DNA of 64,000 bases, from NCBI RefSeq assembly GCF_002101395.1, contig NZ_CP019706.1, positions 1,674,001 through 1,738,000 on the forward strand. The letters are read 5' to 3'. Source of the DNA: Pantoea alhagi. Its GTDB lineage: Bacteria; Pseudomonadota; Gammaproteobacteria; Enterobacterales; Enterobacteriaceae. How positions within the stretch are numbered: position 1 is the stretch's first letter; every line of letters starts with the position of its first letter. Below the pieces are notes generated by a model, which was given only the letters and a program-made list of their open reading frames with translations, was not told the origin of the DNA and ran no database searches. Shown in pieces: positions 52,149 through 61,053 of this stretch. Position numbers and translations under genes: made by a program.

Positions 52149-53373
52149 GAGAAGAAGATTCCTTTGCCACGCTTCGCAACAGGGCTTCGACGCCCGCCAC
52201 ATAATTTTCAATAGCGTAGTGAGATTTAACGTTGGCATTAGCCTGTGAAATCAGCTGCTGGCGCAGGGCGTGATCCTGGCTGAGCGTCTGCATATGCGCA
52301 CAAAGGCGTGCGGTATCGCCATATTCAAACAGTAGCCCGGTTTGCCCATTATCAACCAGCTCGGCGGTGCCCACCACATTCGAGCCGATTACCGCCGTAT
52401 TGACCAGCATCGCTTCCAGCACCACGCGCGGCAGGCCTTCACTTTTAGAGGCCAGCACAAAGACATCCATGGCCGCCAGATAATCGAGCGCGTTATTGCG
52501 AAAACCGGTAAACGTCACGCGATCGGCAATGCCTTCGCGCGCAGCCAGCTGTTGCAGGCTGTTCAGCTCCGGACCCGTGCCGACTACCACCATATGCCAG
52601 TTAACCTGCGGGCAAGCTTGCTGAAAGGTACCCAGCGCCTGCAGAGTATGATGTGTCGCCTTACGGGCAATAAGCGAACCAATACTGCCGAATAAAAAAC
52701 ACTCTTCCGGCAGGCCAAGCCGGGCGCGAACCGTATGACGATCGGGCAGAGGCTGATGGATATCGATGGCGTTGGAGACCGTGAAGCAGCGTGAAGGATC
52801 AACGCCGCTGGAGCGCAGGGTTTGGCAGACGCCATGAGAAACGGCAATCACCGCATTGACCCGCTGATTAATCATGCGGACCAGTCGCGGAGTCAGTAGC
52901 GGCTCAATACGGCAATGTTGCACCAGAGCAACGGGAATCCCGGCTACCGCCAGGTAACCTTCAACGTTAGTGCTGGGCTGGTTGTTCATATAGAGCGTAT
53001 CGTACCCGCCCTGCAGCAGCAGCTCACGCAGCCTGAGTGCGTTAGGCTCAACGCGCCAGCGACGATCGATCGTCTCAGCCATGCGCTTTTTCAGCGAACG
53101 GCTGAAAAACAGTAGCGCGCGCAGCAGCTCTTTTTGCAGCTTGGCTGAGAGAGGTTGTTTACGCTGCGGAATAAAGATGACCGGAATGCCGATGGCGTTC
53201 AGCACCGACTCGATGGTCTCACCCTCGCCGCGCTGATAATTGTAATAAAAACAGCAGGTAATATCGAAACGGTCGCGATCGATACGCTTCAGTAGCTCCA
53301 GCATACTGTTGGTGCCGCCGCCCCATTCTCTGCCGTTATCCAGCAACAGGATTTTTTGTCGAGCTTGCGTCAT
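52141..53373 (-). CDS. Family-4 glycosyltransferase
   Basis: 410-residue GT4 enzyme, probably for LPS or another surface glycan. The N-terminal acceptor domain starts KILLLDNGREWGGGTNSMLELLKRI; the donor domain contains FGSIGSLIARKATHHTLQAL, VVVGTGPELNSLQQLAAREGI and the EX7E-type segment ASKSEGLPRVVLEAMLVNTAVIGSNVVGTAELV. The ATG at 53373 gives MTQARQKILLLDN. It forms a pair with the following unknown gene and stands between tdh and yibQ, near the core locus but outside its operons. The acceptor is unknown. Confidence 0.88.
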   Translation of the reverse strand: MTQARQKILLLDNGREWGGGTNSMLELLKRIDRDRFDITCCFYYNYQRGEGETIESVLNAIGIPVIFIPQRKQPLSAKLQKELLRALLFFSRSLKKRMAETIDRRWRVEPNALRLRELLLQGGYDTLYMNNQPSTNVEGYLAVAGIPVALVQHCRIEPLLTPRLVRMINQRVNAVIAVSHGVCQTLRSSGVDPSRCFTVSNAIDIHQPLPDRHTVRARLGLPEECFLFGSIGSLIARKATHHTLQALGTFQQACPQVNWHMVVVGTGPELNSLQQLAAREGIADRVTFTGFRNNALDYLAAMDVFVLASKSEGLPRVVLEAMLVNTAVIGSNVVGTAELVDNGQTGLLFEYGDTARLCAHMQTLSQDHALRQQLISQANANVKSHYAIENYVAGVEALLRSVAKESSSHV

Positions 53374-53459
53374 CGCGCCATATCCTTACGCTCACGAAGG
53401 AAGAAATGATCAGGGCGGCATTATAAAGATTTCCTGCCGCGCTGACGATGGACAATCTG

Positions 53460-54380
53460 TCAAAACAGGCTAACGATCTTTTTCACCAGCGGGCTTTGCG
53501 CAACGCTCTCGGTAATCACCTCCAGCGCGCGCGTTGCCGGCACCGGCGTTAGCGGCTGCGGCAGGCGGCAGACCGCGACGCCACGGAACGGATTACGCGG
53601 CTTCGGCGCGGTTTTCGGCGGCACCGGTACGGGCACAGGATTCGCAGGGGATGACTGCGGCTCATTCAATAGCTGGCTGGGTCGTACCAGCGTCACGTCT
53701 GCAGGCAGATTGGGCAGCATCTGTTGTAGAACGCGTACGGTAGAAGGATGGGGATGACCAATCGCGATCGCTGAACCATTGCGCTGCGCCAGATGCACCG
53801 CGCGATTAAATTGCTTGCGAATCTCTGCTTCGTTCTGGTTATCATCAAGAAATACGCGGCGCTTAATGACTTTTACACGCGTGCCGGCGGCGGCACGCGT
53901 AGCCTGGCTGTTGCCAATGGTCATGCTGTCGAGAAAGTAAAAACTGTAGTGATCCAATACCTGCATGACTTTTTGCATTCCTGACAGGCTGGAGGTCATT
54001 TTACTGCCCATATGATTATTCATGCCCACCGCATAGGGCACGTTAGCTACCGCGTTATGAATGATACGAGCAATTTCGTCAGCGCTCATTTCCGGCTGAA
54101 GCGTATCCCGCTCCAGCGGCTGCTTGCTGAGCGGGGCCATCGGTAGATGAATCAGCACTTCGTGCCCATGCTGGTGGGCTTTGGTTGCCATCTCACGTGC
54201 ATGCGGAGCGGTAGGCAATACCGCTACCGAAATAGCGTTCGGCATCTGCAGCACCTGATTTTCCTGCTGGGGACGATAACCAAAATCATCAATCACGATA
54301 GCCAACTTACCGGCGCTCGCCGAACAGGCGAACAGCAGGCCGCTTAGCGCCACGGCCATTCTTTTAACTGAAAACAACAC
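53460..54380 (-). CDS. yibQ: Divergent polysaccharide deacetylase YibQ
   Basis: Periplasmic protein of the divergent polysaccharide deacetylase family (YibQ), function unknown. The 306-residue product has a signal peptide (ALSGLLFACSASA), the deacetylase-like core KLAIVIDDFGYRPQQE, HEVLIHLPMAPLS and NNHMGSKMTS, and a proline-rich tail (VPVPVPPKTAPKPRNP). GTG 54380 follows the envC stop directly and has GGAAG before it; an ATG at 54359 is the alternative. It is co-transcribed with envC, as in E. coli. Confidence 0.92.
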   Translation of the reverse strand: MLFSVKRMAVALSGLLFACSASAGKLAIVIDDFGYRPQQENQVLQMPNAISVAVLPTAPHAREMATKAHQHGHEVLIHLPMAPLSKQPLERDTLQPEMSADEIARIIHNAVANVPYAVGMNNHMGSKMTSSLSGMQKVMQVLDHYSFYFLDSMTIGNSQATRAAAGTRVKVIKRRVFLDDNQNEAEIRKQFNRAVHLAQRNGSAIAIGHPHPSTVRVLQQMLPNLPADVTLVRPSQLLNEPQSSPANPVPVPVPPKTAPKPRNPFRGVAVCRLPQPLTPVPATRALEVITESVAQSPLVKKIVSLF

Positions 54381-55640
54381 TTATCTTCCTAACCACGGGA
54401 GTGGGTTGACCGCCTGTCCCTGACGACGGATTTCAAAATAGAGTGACGGCGTACCGCGGCCGCCGCTGGTGCCGACCAGTGCGATCGGCTGTCCGGCTTT
54501 TACCTGAGCGCCGGTAGTGACCAGCGCGCTCTGGTTATAGCCATACAGGCTCATGTCGCCCTTGCCATGTTCAACCACCACGACCAGCCCATAACCTTGT
54601 AACCAGTCGGCCATTAGCACGCGTCCGTCGGCGATAGCTTTGACTTCGGTACCTTCCGGCGCATCGATCACCAGTCCTTTCCAGCGCAATTCGCCCTGGA
54701 GCGCTTCACCGAAGCGATGTTCGATACGACCACGTACCGGCCAGTAGGCCTGGCTACCGGGGCGGCCCAGGCCGCCGGTACGCGACATCAGCGAGCGCTC
54801 GCTTTCAGTGGGTTTATAGGTAGAGCCCCTGGCTTTCGCCTGCGCCTGGCGCTTACGCACCTGCTCCGCCTCCCGCGCCTCACGTTCAGCGCGTGCTTTT
54901 GCTTCGCGCTCGGCACGGGCGATTTTATCCTGCAGGCGGCTTTCGTTCTGGCGCATCTCTACCAGGTCGGCCTGATCTTTTTCCAGCGCGCTTTCCAGCG
55001 TCACGAGCGTCTTTTTCCGTGCAACGCGCGCCTGCTCCAGCCGCGCCTGTTGCGTTTGCTGTTCGCTTAGCAATGCCTTCTGCTGGTTCTGTTTGTTGAG
55101 CAAATCTGCTTTTTGCGTGGCCAGATCGCGCCGCGTTTTCTGCAGTTCATCAATATTTTTCTGCCGTGCTTCGTTGAGATAACCGAAGTAAGAAAGGATG
55201 CGTTCGCTGCGCTGGCTCTCTTCACCGCTAAGCAGGAGCTGCAGGCCGCTATGCTTGCCCTGACGAAAAGCGGCGTCAAGCTGCTGCGCCAGCAAGTTTT
55301 CCTGCTGCGTCTGCTGCTTTTGCAGCTGAGCGATAGAGTGGTTTAGCGCATCGATCTCGTTGTTCAGACGGGTCAGCAATTGCTGAGTTTGCCGCAGTTT
55401 ACGGCTGGCTTCAGCAATGATTTTTTCCTGGCTTTGCAGCTGATCCAGCAGCTTGCTGCGCTGTTCTTTTTGTAAGCGAACGCTCTTTTCTTTTTCAGCA
55501 ATGTTTTGCTGAATAGATTTAAGCTGGGATTGATTGTCATCCGCAGCGCTGGCATGCAGCGGCAACAGCAGTACGCCAGCACATAACAGGCTGACGGAGA
55601 GCGCGGACAAACGGCTGTGTAACGGCGCGTAACCGGCCAT
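54381..55640 (-). CDS. envC: Murein hydrolase activator EnvC
   Basis: Periplasmic division protein recruited by FtsEX that activates amidases AmiA and AmiB for septum splitting. The 419-residue product (E. coli length) has a signal peptide (LSALSVSLLCAGVLLLPLHASA), a long coiled coil (about residues 40-270) and a LytM domain at the C-terminus (RGRIEHRFGEALQGELRWKG to YFEIRRQGQAVNPLPWLGR). The LytM domain lacks the usual zinc ligands, so it is an activator and not an enzyme. I chose ATG 55640, with AGGT nine bases upstream; the frame is open to 55889 but the extension resembles no family sequence. Confidence 0.96.
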   Translation of the reverse strand: MAGYAPLHSRLSALSVSLLCAGVLLLPLHASAADDNQSQLKSIQQNIAEKEKSVRLQKEQRSKLLDQLQSQEKIIAEASRKLRQTQQLLTRLNNEIDALNHSIAQLQKQQTQQENLLAQQLDAAFRQGKHSGLQLLLSGEESQRSERILSYFGYLNEARQKNIDELQKTRRDLATQKADLLNKQNQQKALLSEQQTQQARLEQARVARKKTLVTLESALEKDQADLVEMRQNESRLQDKIARAEREAKARAEREAREAEQVRKRQAQAKARGSTYKPTESERSLMSRTGGLGRPGSQAYWPVRGRIEHRFGEALQGELRWKGLVIDAPEGTEVKAIADGRVLMADWLQGYGLVVVVEHGKGDMSLYGYNQSALVTTGAQVKAGQPIALVGTSGGRGTPSLYFEIRRQGQAVNPLPWLGR

Positions 55641-56021
55641 AAAGTTACCTGAAGTCCATGAATGTAAAACTGATGCTTTTTCCCTCATAAGGAGTCGATT
55701 ATTCCATGATGAATAGCCGCTTGCCAGCGATGGGCCAGGCTTTTGCGTTTCTGTTCGTTTCAAACGCCTTTCTTTTACCGCACGGCAGGCAGCAAAGAAT
55801 GCAATTCGCTTTATTAAAAGGACATTAGCGGATAATCGCCGCCTCTGCCGCGCCTTTTTACCGTCGGGTTTCAGTATTGTTTGCGCCACGGCAAATTTTT
55901 TCCGCTTTATACAACAGAAAACGTCACTCTCACCGCTTCGCGACTGTACATGCGAGGTGGCGTAGGTATACTCAGAAACCTATTTTTCGCTTATTAACCC
56001 TGTCGGGAGTTGTTACCCCTC
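55641..56021 (+). other. Divergent envC-yibN gap
   Basis: 381 bases between divergent genes. It should hold promoters for both, but I see no convincing -35/-10 pair or known operator. The envC frame is open over most of it without a believable start. Confidence 0.5.
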
Positions 56022-56453
56022 ATGCAAGAAATTATGCAATTCGCAAGCAATCACCCCATTCTTTGTCTGGCATGGGTCGTATTGCTGGTTTTAGTGATCG
56101 TGACCACGTTTAAGGGCATGTTTTCCAAAGTTAAAACCATCAGCCGCGGCGAAGCGACTCGCCTGATTAACAAGGAAGATGCGGTGGTTGTGGATACCCG
56201 CTCCCGCGACGAATTTCGTAAAGGTCATATTTCCGGCGCGCATAATATTCTGGCGGCGGATATTAAAAAGGGCACGTTCAGCGAATTGGAAAAGCATAAA
56301 GCTCAGCCCATAATTGTAGTTTGCGCGACGGGAACTTCTGCATTTGAAGCGGCTTCTCAACTGAGCGCTGCAGGTTTCGAGCAGGTAAGCGTACTGAAAG
56401 ATGGTATTGCTGGCTGGAGCAGTGAAAATCTGCCGCTGGTACGCGGTAAATAA
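56022..56453 (+). CDS. yibN: Rhodanese-like membrane protein YibN
   Basis: 143-residue inner-membrane protein with one N-terminal helix (HPILCLAWVVLLVLVIVTTF) and a cytoplasmic rhodanese domain (residues about 45-140). Here the active-site position holds VVCATGTSAFEAAS, a cysteine followed by a plausible loop, whereas the E. coli K-12 protein as I recall it lacks that cysteine. So sulfurtransferase activity is possible here. ATG 56022 gives MQEIMQFAS. It is the first gene of yibN-grxC-secB-gpsA-cysE. Confidence 0.94.
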   Translation: MQEIMQFASNHPILCLAWVVLLVLVIVTTFKGMFSKVKTISRGEATRLINKEDAVVVDTRSRDEFRKGHISGAHNILAADIKKGTFSELEKHKAQPIIVVCATGTSAFEAASQLSAAGFEQVSVLKDGIAGWSSENLPLVRGK

Positions 56454-56471
56454 CCTTACAAGGTGCTGAAT

Positions 56472-56723
56472 ATGGCTAACGTAGAAATTTATACCAAAGC
56501 AACCTGTCCTTACTGCCATCGGGCAAAAGCGCTGCTGACGCAGAAAGGCGTCGTTTTCCAGGAAATCCCGATTGACGGTGATGCGGATAAGCGCGAAGAG
56601 ATGATCAAACGCAGCGGCCGAACCACCGTACCGCAGATTTTTATCGATGCGCAACACATTGGCGGTTGTGACGATCTTTATGCGCTGGACAGCCGCGAAG
56701 GTCTTGATCCTTTGCTGAAATAA
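56472..56723 (+). CDS. grxC: Glutaredoxin 3
   Basis: Glutathione-dependent thiol reductase, 83 residues as in E. coli. The active site is CPYC (residues 11-14, in TKATCPYCHRAKALL), with the cis-proline TVPQIF and glutathione-binding GGCDDLYAL. I start at ATG 56472 (MANVEIYTK), ten bases after AAGG, and not at the in-frame upstream codon. It lies between yibN and secB. Confidence 0.98.
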   Translation: MANVEIYTKATCPYCHRAKALLTQKGVVFQEIPIDGDADKREEMIKRSGRTTVPQIFIDAQHIGGCDDLYALDSREGLDPLLK

Positions 56724-56774
56724 TGGCTTAACTGGCACCACGATGGATTTTTTTAACTAACAGGACTCAACACA

Positions 56775-57239
56775 ATGTCAGAACAAAACACCAGCGAAAT
56801 GTCATTCCAGATCCAGCGTATTTATACGAAAGATATTTCCTTTGAAGCGCCTAACGCGCCACAGGTTTTCCAGAAAGAGTGGGAGCCGGAAGTTAAACTG
56901 GATCTGGATACTGCATCCAGCCAGCTGGCTGAAGGTATTTACGAAGTGGTGCTGCGCGTAACGGTTACGGCATCTGTAGGGACGGAAACGGCGTTCCTGT
57001 GCGAAGTGCAGCAGGCGGGTATCTTCACTATTTCTGGTATTGAAGGCACCCAGATGGCACATTGCCTTGGCGCTTACTGTCCGAATATTCTGTTCCCGTA
57101 CGCCCGTGAGTGCATCACCAGTCTGGTTTCACGCGGCACCTTCCCGCAACTTAACCTCGCGCCGGTTAACTTCGATGCGCTGTTTATGAACTATCTGCAG
57201 CAGCAAGAAGAAGGCGGCGAACCTCGTCAGGATGCCTGA
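56775..57239 (+). CDS. secB: Protein-export chaperone SecB
   Basis: Homotetrameric chaperone that keeps precursor proteins unfolded and hands them to SecA. The 154-residue product is acidic and follows the E. coli sequence (FQIQRIYTKDISFEAPNAPQVFQKEW; HCLGAYCPNILFPYARECITSLVSRGTFPQLNLAPVNFDALF). ACAGGA lies eleven bases before the ATG. The stop overlaps the start of gpsA by one base (TGATG). Confidence 0.99.
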   Translation: MSEQNTSEMSFQIQRIYTKDISFEAPNAPQVFQKEWEPEVKLDLDTASSQLAEGIYEVVLRVTVTASVGTETAFLCEVQQAGIFTISGIEGTQMAHCLGAYCPNILFPYARECITSLVSRGTFPQLNLAPVNFDALFMNYLQQQEEGGEPRQDA

Positions 57240-58258
57240 TGAACAAGCGTAACGCAGCAGTTACCGTGCTTGGTGCCGGATCTTACGGCACCGCACTCGC
57301 CATTACCTTAGCCCGCAACGGCCATCAGGTGCTGTTGTGGGGCCATAATCCTCAACATCTCTCCCAGCTGGAAGCCGATCGCTGCAATGTGGCTTTTCTG
57401 CCGGACGTGCCTTTTCCCGCCACGCTATCTACCGAGCCTGACCTTGCCCAGGCCGTTGCCGCCAGTCGTGATTTGCTGATTGTGGTGCCGAGTCATGTTT
57501 TTGGCGAAGTGCTACAGCAGATCAAACCGTATTTGCGTGCTGACTCGCGTATTGTCTGGGCCACCAAAGGGCTGGAGCGTGAAACCGGACGTTTACTGCA
57601 GGATGTGGCGCGCGATATTGTTGGCGATACGCTGCCGCTGGCGGTGATCTCCGGCCCAACTTTCGCGAAAGAGCTGGCGGCGGGTTTACCTACCGCGATT
57701 GCGCTGGCCGCGACCGAACCGCAGTTTGCTGACGATCTTCAGTTGCTGCTGCACTGCGGTAAAAGTTTTCGCGTCTACAACAACCCTGACTTTATCGGGG
57801 TGCAGCTGGGCGGCGCGGTGAAAAACGTGATCGCTATTGGCGCAGGTATTTCTGACGGTATCGGCTTTGGGGCGAATGCGCGTACCGCTTTGATTACCCG
57901 TGGCCTGGCGGAGATGAGTCGTCTTGGCGAAGCGCTGGGCGCCGATCCTACTACTTTTATGGGCATGGCAGGGCTGGGCGATCTGGTGCTGACCTGTACC
58001 GATAATCAGTCACGCAATCGCCGGTTCGGCATCATGCTGGGCCAGGGCGTGGATGTCGAGAGTGCGCAGACACAGATTGGACAGGTTGTGGAAGGCTATC
58101 GCAACACCAAAGAAGTGCGCGCGCTGGCGGCACGCTATGGTGTCGAAATGCCAATAACCGAGCAAATTTATCAGGTATTGTATTGCGAAAAATCGGCGCG
58201 CGAGGCAGCATTGAATCTGCTGGGACGTACCCGCAAGGATGAAAACAGTAGTCGCTGA
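57239..58258 (+). CDS. gpsA: Glycerol-3-phosphate dehydrogenase (NAD(P)+)
   Basis: Makes sn-glycerol 3-phosphate from dihydroxyacetone phosphate for phospholipids. The 339-residue product has the E. coli length, the dinucleotide-binding VLGAGSYGTALAI (residues about 10-22), the catalytic lysine in GGAVKNVIAIGAGISDG and the AGLGDLVLTCT stretch. Translationally coupled to secB by the one-base overlap; cysE follows after 72 bases. Confidence 0.98.
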   Translation: MNKRNAAVTVLGAGSYGTALAITLARNGHQVLLWGHNPQHLSQLEADRCNVAFLPDVPFPATLSTEPDLAQAVAASRDLLIVVPSHVFGEVLQQIKPYLRADSRIVWATKGLERETGRLLQDVARDIVGDTLPLAVISGPTFAKELAAGLPTAIALAATEPQFADDLQLLLHCGKSFRVYNNPDFIGVQLGGAVKNVIAIGAGISDGIGFGANARTALITRGLAEMSRLGEALGADPTTFMGMAGLGDLVLTCTDNQSRNRRFGIMLGQGVDVESAQTQIGQVVEGYRNTKEVRALAARYGVEMPITEQIYQVLYCEKSAREAALNLLGRTRKDENSSR

Positions 58259-58330
58259 GGCGGGAGGCCCGGCTGGATACCTGTGGCGTCTCGGGCGAAC
58301 CGGACGCTATTTTTTTATCGGGAGAGAGCA

Positions 58331-59152
58331 ATGTCGGATGAAGAGTTACAGCTGGTCTGGAATAACATCAAAGCGGAAGGGCGTGCCCTGGCGGATTGTG
58401 AACCCATGCTGGCCAGTTTTTTCCATGCGACATTGCTTAAGCATGAGAACCTTGGCGGCGCGCTAAGTTATATGCTGGCTAACAAGCTGGCTAATGCAAT
58501 TATGCCCGCTATCGCCATTCGTGAGATTGTCGAAGAGGCGTATCGCCATGACCCCTCAATGATCGCTGCGGCGGCACGCGATATTCTGGCAGTACGCCAG
58601 CGCGATCCGGCGATAGATAAATATTCGACGCCGCTGCTCTATCTGAAAGGCTTCCATGCGCTGCAGGCTTACCGTATCGGTCACTGGCTGTGGAACGAAG
58701 GCCGCCGGGCGCTGGCGGTCTATCTGCAAAATGAAATCTCTGTCTCTTTTGCCGTAGATATCCATCCGGCCGCGCGTATCGGCTGCGGCATTATGCTTGA
58801 CCATGCGACCGGCATCGTGATTGGCGAAACGGCGGTGGTTGAGAACGATGTCTCTATCCTGCAGTCAGTTACGCTTGGCGGCACGGGTAAAACCAGCGGC
58901 GACCGTCATCCTAAAATTCGTGAAGGCGTGATGATTGGCGCCGGTGCGAAAATCCTCGGCAATATCGAAGTCGGACGCGGTGCGAAAATTGGCGCCGGTT
59001 CGGTGGTGCTGCAGCCGGTGCCGCCACATACCACCGCCGCCGGCGTGCCGGCGCGCATCGTTGGCAAACCGGCCAGCGATAAGCCATCCATGGATATGGA
59101 TCAGCATTTTAACGGCACGATCCCCGGCTTTGAGTTTGGCGACGGTATCTGA
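58331..59152 (+). CDS. cysE: Serine O-acetyltransferase
   Basis: Acetylates serine with acetyl-CoA, the entry to cysteine synthesis; inhibited by cysteine. The 273-residue product has the E. coli length: an N-terminal helical domain, then a left-handed beta helix of hexapeptide repeats (IHPAARIGCGIMLDHATGIVIGETAVVENDVSILQSVTLGGTGK). The C-terminal tail ends in isoleucine, the residue that docks in the CysK active site to form the cysteine synthase complex. GGAGAGAGCA precedes the ATG. Confidence 0.98.
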   Translation: MSDEELQLVWNNIKAEGRALADCEPMLASFFHATLLKHENLGGALSYMLANKLANAIMPAIAIREIVEEAYRHDPSMIAAAARDILAVRQRDPAIDKYSTPLLYLKGFHALQAYRIGHWLWNEGRRALAVYLQNEISVSFAVDIHPAARIGCGIMLDHATGIVIGETAVVENDVSILQSVTLGGTGKTSGDRHPKIREGVMIGAGAKILGNIEVGRGAKIGAGSVVLQPVPPHTTAAGVPARIVGKPASDKPSMDMDQHFNGTIPGFEFGDGI

Positions 59153-59170
59153 CGTCGCCCTTCGTCGGCG

Positions 59171-59644
59171 TCAGCTTTTAAGCAGGGCGCCCTGATATTC
59201 CAGTTGCCGCCAGGCTTCATATACCACCACTGAAACCGCATTCGACAGGTTCATACTGCGGCTTTGCGCCAGCATGGGAATACGGATTTTTTGCTGTGGG
59301 GGGAGTGCATCCAGAATCGTGGCGGGTAAGCCGCGGCTTTCAGGGCCAAACAGCAGGTAATCACCTGATTGATAGCTAACCGCGCTGTGCGCAGGCGTGC
59401 CCTTGGTTGTCAGCGCAAACAGGCGCTCTGGCTGTTCGCTGGTGCAGAACGCCTCAAAGCTGGCGTGACGTTTAATCGCGGTAAATTCATGGTAATCAAG
59501 CCCGGCGCGGCGCAGGCGCTTGTCATCCCAGGTAAAGCCAAGCGGCTCAATCAGATGCAGCTGGAAGCCGGTATTTGCGCACAGGCGAATGATATTGCCG
59601 GTATTAGGTGGAATTTCAGGTTCAAATAAGACGATGTTCAGCAT
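59171..59644 (-). CDS. trmL: tRNA (cytidine/uridine-34-2'-O)-methyltransferase TrmL
   Basis: SPOUT methyltransferase (formerly YibK) that methylates the ribose of the wobble base of two leucine tRNAs. The 157-residue product equals the E. coli length. Motifs are NIVLFEPEIPPNTGNIIRLCANTG with the catalytic arginine, LFGPESRGLP and IPMLAQSRSMNLSNAVSVVVYEA. It converges on cysE and lies in front of cpxA on the same strand with 35 bases between. Confidence 0.97.
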   Translation of the reverse strand: MLNIVLFEPEIPPNTGNIIRLCANTGFQLHLIEPLGFTWDDKRLRRAGLDYHEFTAIKRHASFEAFCTSEQPERLFALTTKGTPAHSAVSYQSGDYLLFGPESRGLPATILDALPPQQKIRIPMLAQSRSMNLSNAVSVVVYEAWRQLEYQGALLKS

Positions 59645-59679
59645 AAGGCCCCCGATAACGAGGGCCGAAGCATAACAAA

Positions 59680-61053
59680 TTAGCGCACAGAGTACAGCGG
59701 TAGCCAGATAGTCAAACGCAAGCCGCCGAGCGGGCTGTCATCCGCTTTTACCCAGCCGCGATGCTGCTGGATAGCCGTTTCGACAATCGCCAGGCCCAGC
59801 CCGGTGCCGCCGGACTCCCTGTCGCGCGCCTCATCGGTGCGATAGAACGGACGGAATATCTGTTCACGATCTTCCGGGCTGACGCCAGGACCGTCATCAT
59901 CGACATGCACCGTGATCCCCTGATTATCCACAGAGAAGCTCACTGAAATATGTGAATTTGAGTAGCGCAGCGCATTACGGACAATATTTTCCAGCGCGCT
60001 TTCCAGCGCATGGGGGTTGCCATACAGCGGCCATGGGCCTGGCGGGTAGGGCACCTCCAGCTTTTTACCCATCTGCTCCGCTTCAAATTTGGCATCTTCC
60101 AGTACGCCATTCCAGAGATGGTTTGCTTTCATCGCTTCGCTGACTAACGCATTTTTATGCTGCGTACGCGACAGCACCAGCAAATCGTTAATCATGCCGT
60201 CAAGGCGCTGCGCCTCCAGCTCAATGCGTCCTAACTCTTTGCCTTCGCCATAACGACGACGCATCAGGGCAGTGGCCAGCTGCAGGCGTGTTAAGGGCGT
60301 TCGCAGCTCGTGTGAAATATCGGAGAGCAGACGCTGTTGCGCGGTCATCATGCGCTCCAGAGCGCTGACCATCTGATTAAAGCTGGAGCCAGCAGCAAGA
60401 AATTCCTGCGGCCCCGCTTCCAGTTCCGGATGCTGACGCAGATTCCCACTTGCTACCTCATCCGCCGCGTGTTTTAACTTACGCGCCGGTTTCGCCAGGC
60501 TCCAGGCCAGCCATAGCAGCAAAGGGGAGCTGATCAGCATGGTGACGATCAAGAGCAACAGCGGACGGTCAAACAGCAGATTGATGAAATCCAGCTGGGA
60601 GCTGCTGGCCGGGCGCATCAGATAGAGTTGATAATTATCTTCGCCATCGCGTACGGCAAAAGGCCCAACCAGCTCAACGCGGCCATATTTCTTTTTCTGA
60701 GGATGATCGGCATTGTCAGATTGGCCGATAAAATTGCGGATAATCTGCATTTCATTATGCTGAGCGCCAATAACGCGGCCTTCGCTGGTAACCAGCAGCA
60801 GACGTTGGCCGGGCGGTGCCCATTTATCGATAGCGCGAAACAGCCGACGCCACCACATTAAATCATTAGGCGGATCCTGCATAAGCTCCGCCTCAATGTG
60901 CTGCTCAATCATGATGCCCTGTCGCTGCTCGCTTTCCAGCAGCGACGTAAGCTGGCGTGAATCCAGCTTAGGGAGCATTAGCACCAGCATCAGAACCAAC
61001 GCCAGGGTTAACCAGAAGATGGCAAAGATGCGAGTGGTCAGGCTGCTTATCAT
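59680..61053 (-). CDS. cpxA: Envelope-stress sensor kinase CpxA
   Basis: Inner-membrane histidine kinase/phosphatase of the Cpx system, which senses misfolded envelope proteins and is held down by CpxP. The 457-residue product has the E. coli length: two membrane helices (about 7-29 and 164-187) around a periplasmic sensor, a HAMP segment (LAKPARKLKHAADEVASGN), the H-box LLSDISHELRTPLTRL and the ATPase boxes ENIVRNALRYS, DDGPGVSPED and GGTGLGLAIVE. Overlaps cpxR by four bases (ATGA). Confidence 0.98.
   Translation of the reverse strand: MISSLTTRIFAIFWLTLALVLMLVLMLPKLDSRQLTSLLESEQRQGIMIEQHIEAELMQDPPNDLMWWRRLFRAIDKWAPPGQRLLLVTSEGRVIGAQHNEMQIIRNFIGQSDNADHPQKKKYGRVELVGPFAVRDGEDNYQLYLMRPASSSQLDFINLLFDRPLLLLIVTMLISSPLLLWLAWSLAKPARKLKHAADEVASGNLRQHPELEAGPQEFLAAGSSFNQMVSALERMMTAQQRLLSDISHELRTPLTRLQLATALMRRRYGEGKELGRIELEAQRLDGMINDLLVLSRTQHKNALVSEAMKANHLWNGVLEDAKFEAEQMGKKLEVPYPPGPWPLYGNPHALESALENIVRNALRYSNSHISVSFSVDNQGITVHVDDDGPGVSPEDREQIFRPFYRTDEARDRESGGTGLGLAIVETAIQQHRGWVKADDSPLGGLRLTIWLPLYSVR

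Noticed and set aside
55641..55889. 83-codon upstream extension of envC
   Set aside because: Start at 55640 gives exactly the 419-residue family length with a proper signal peptide.
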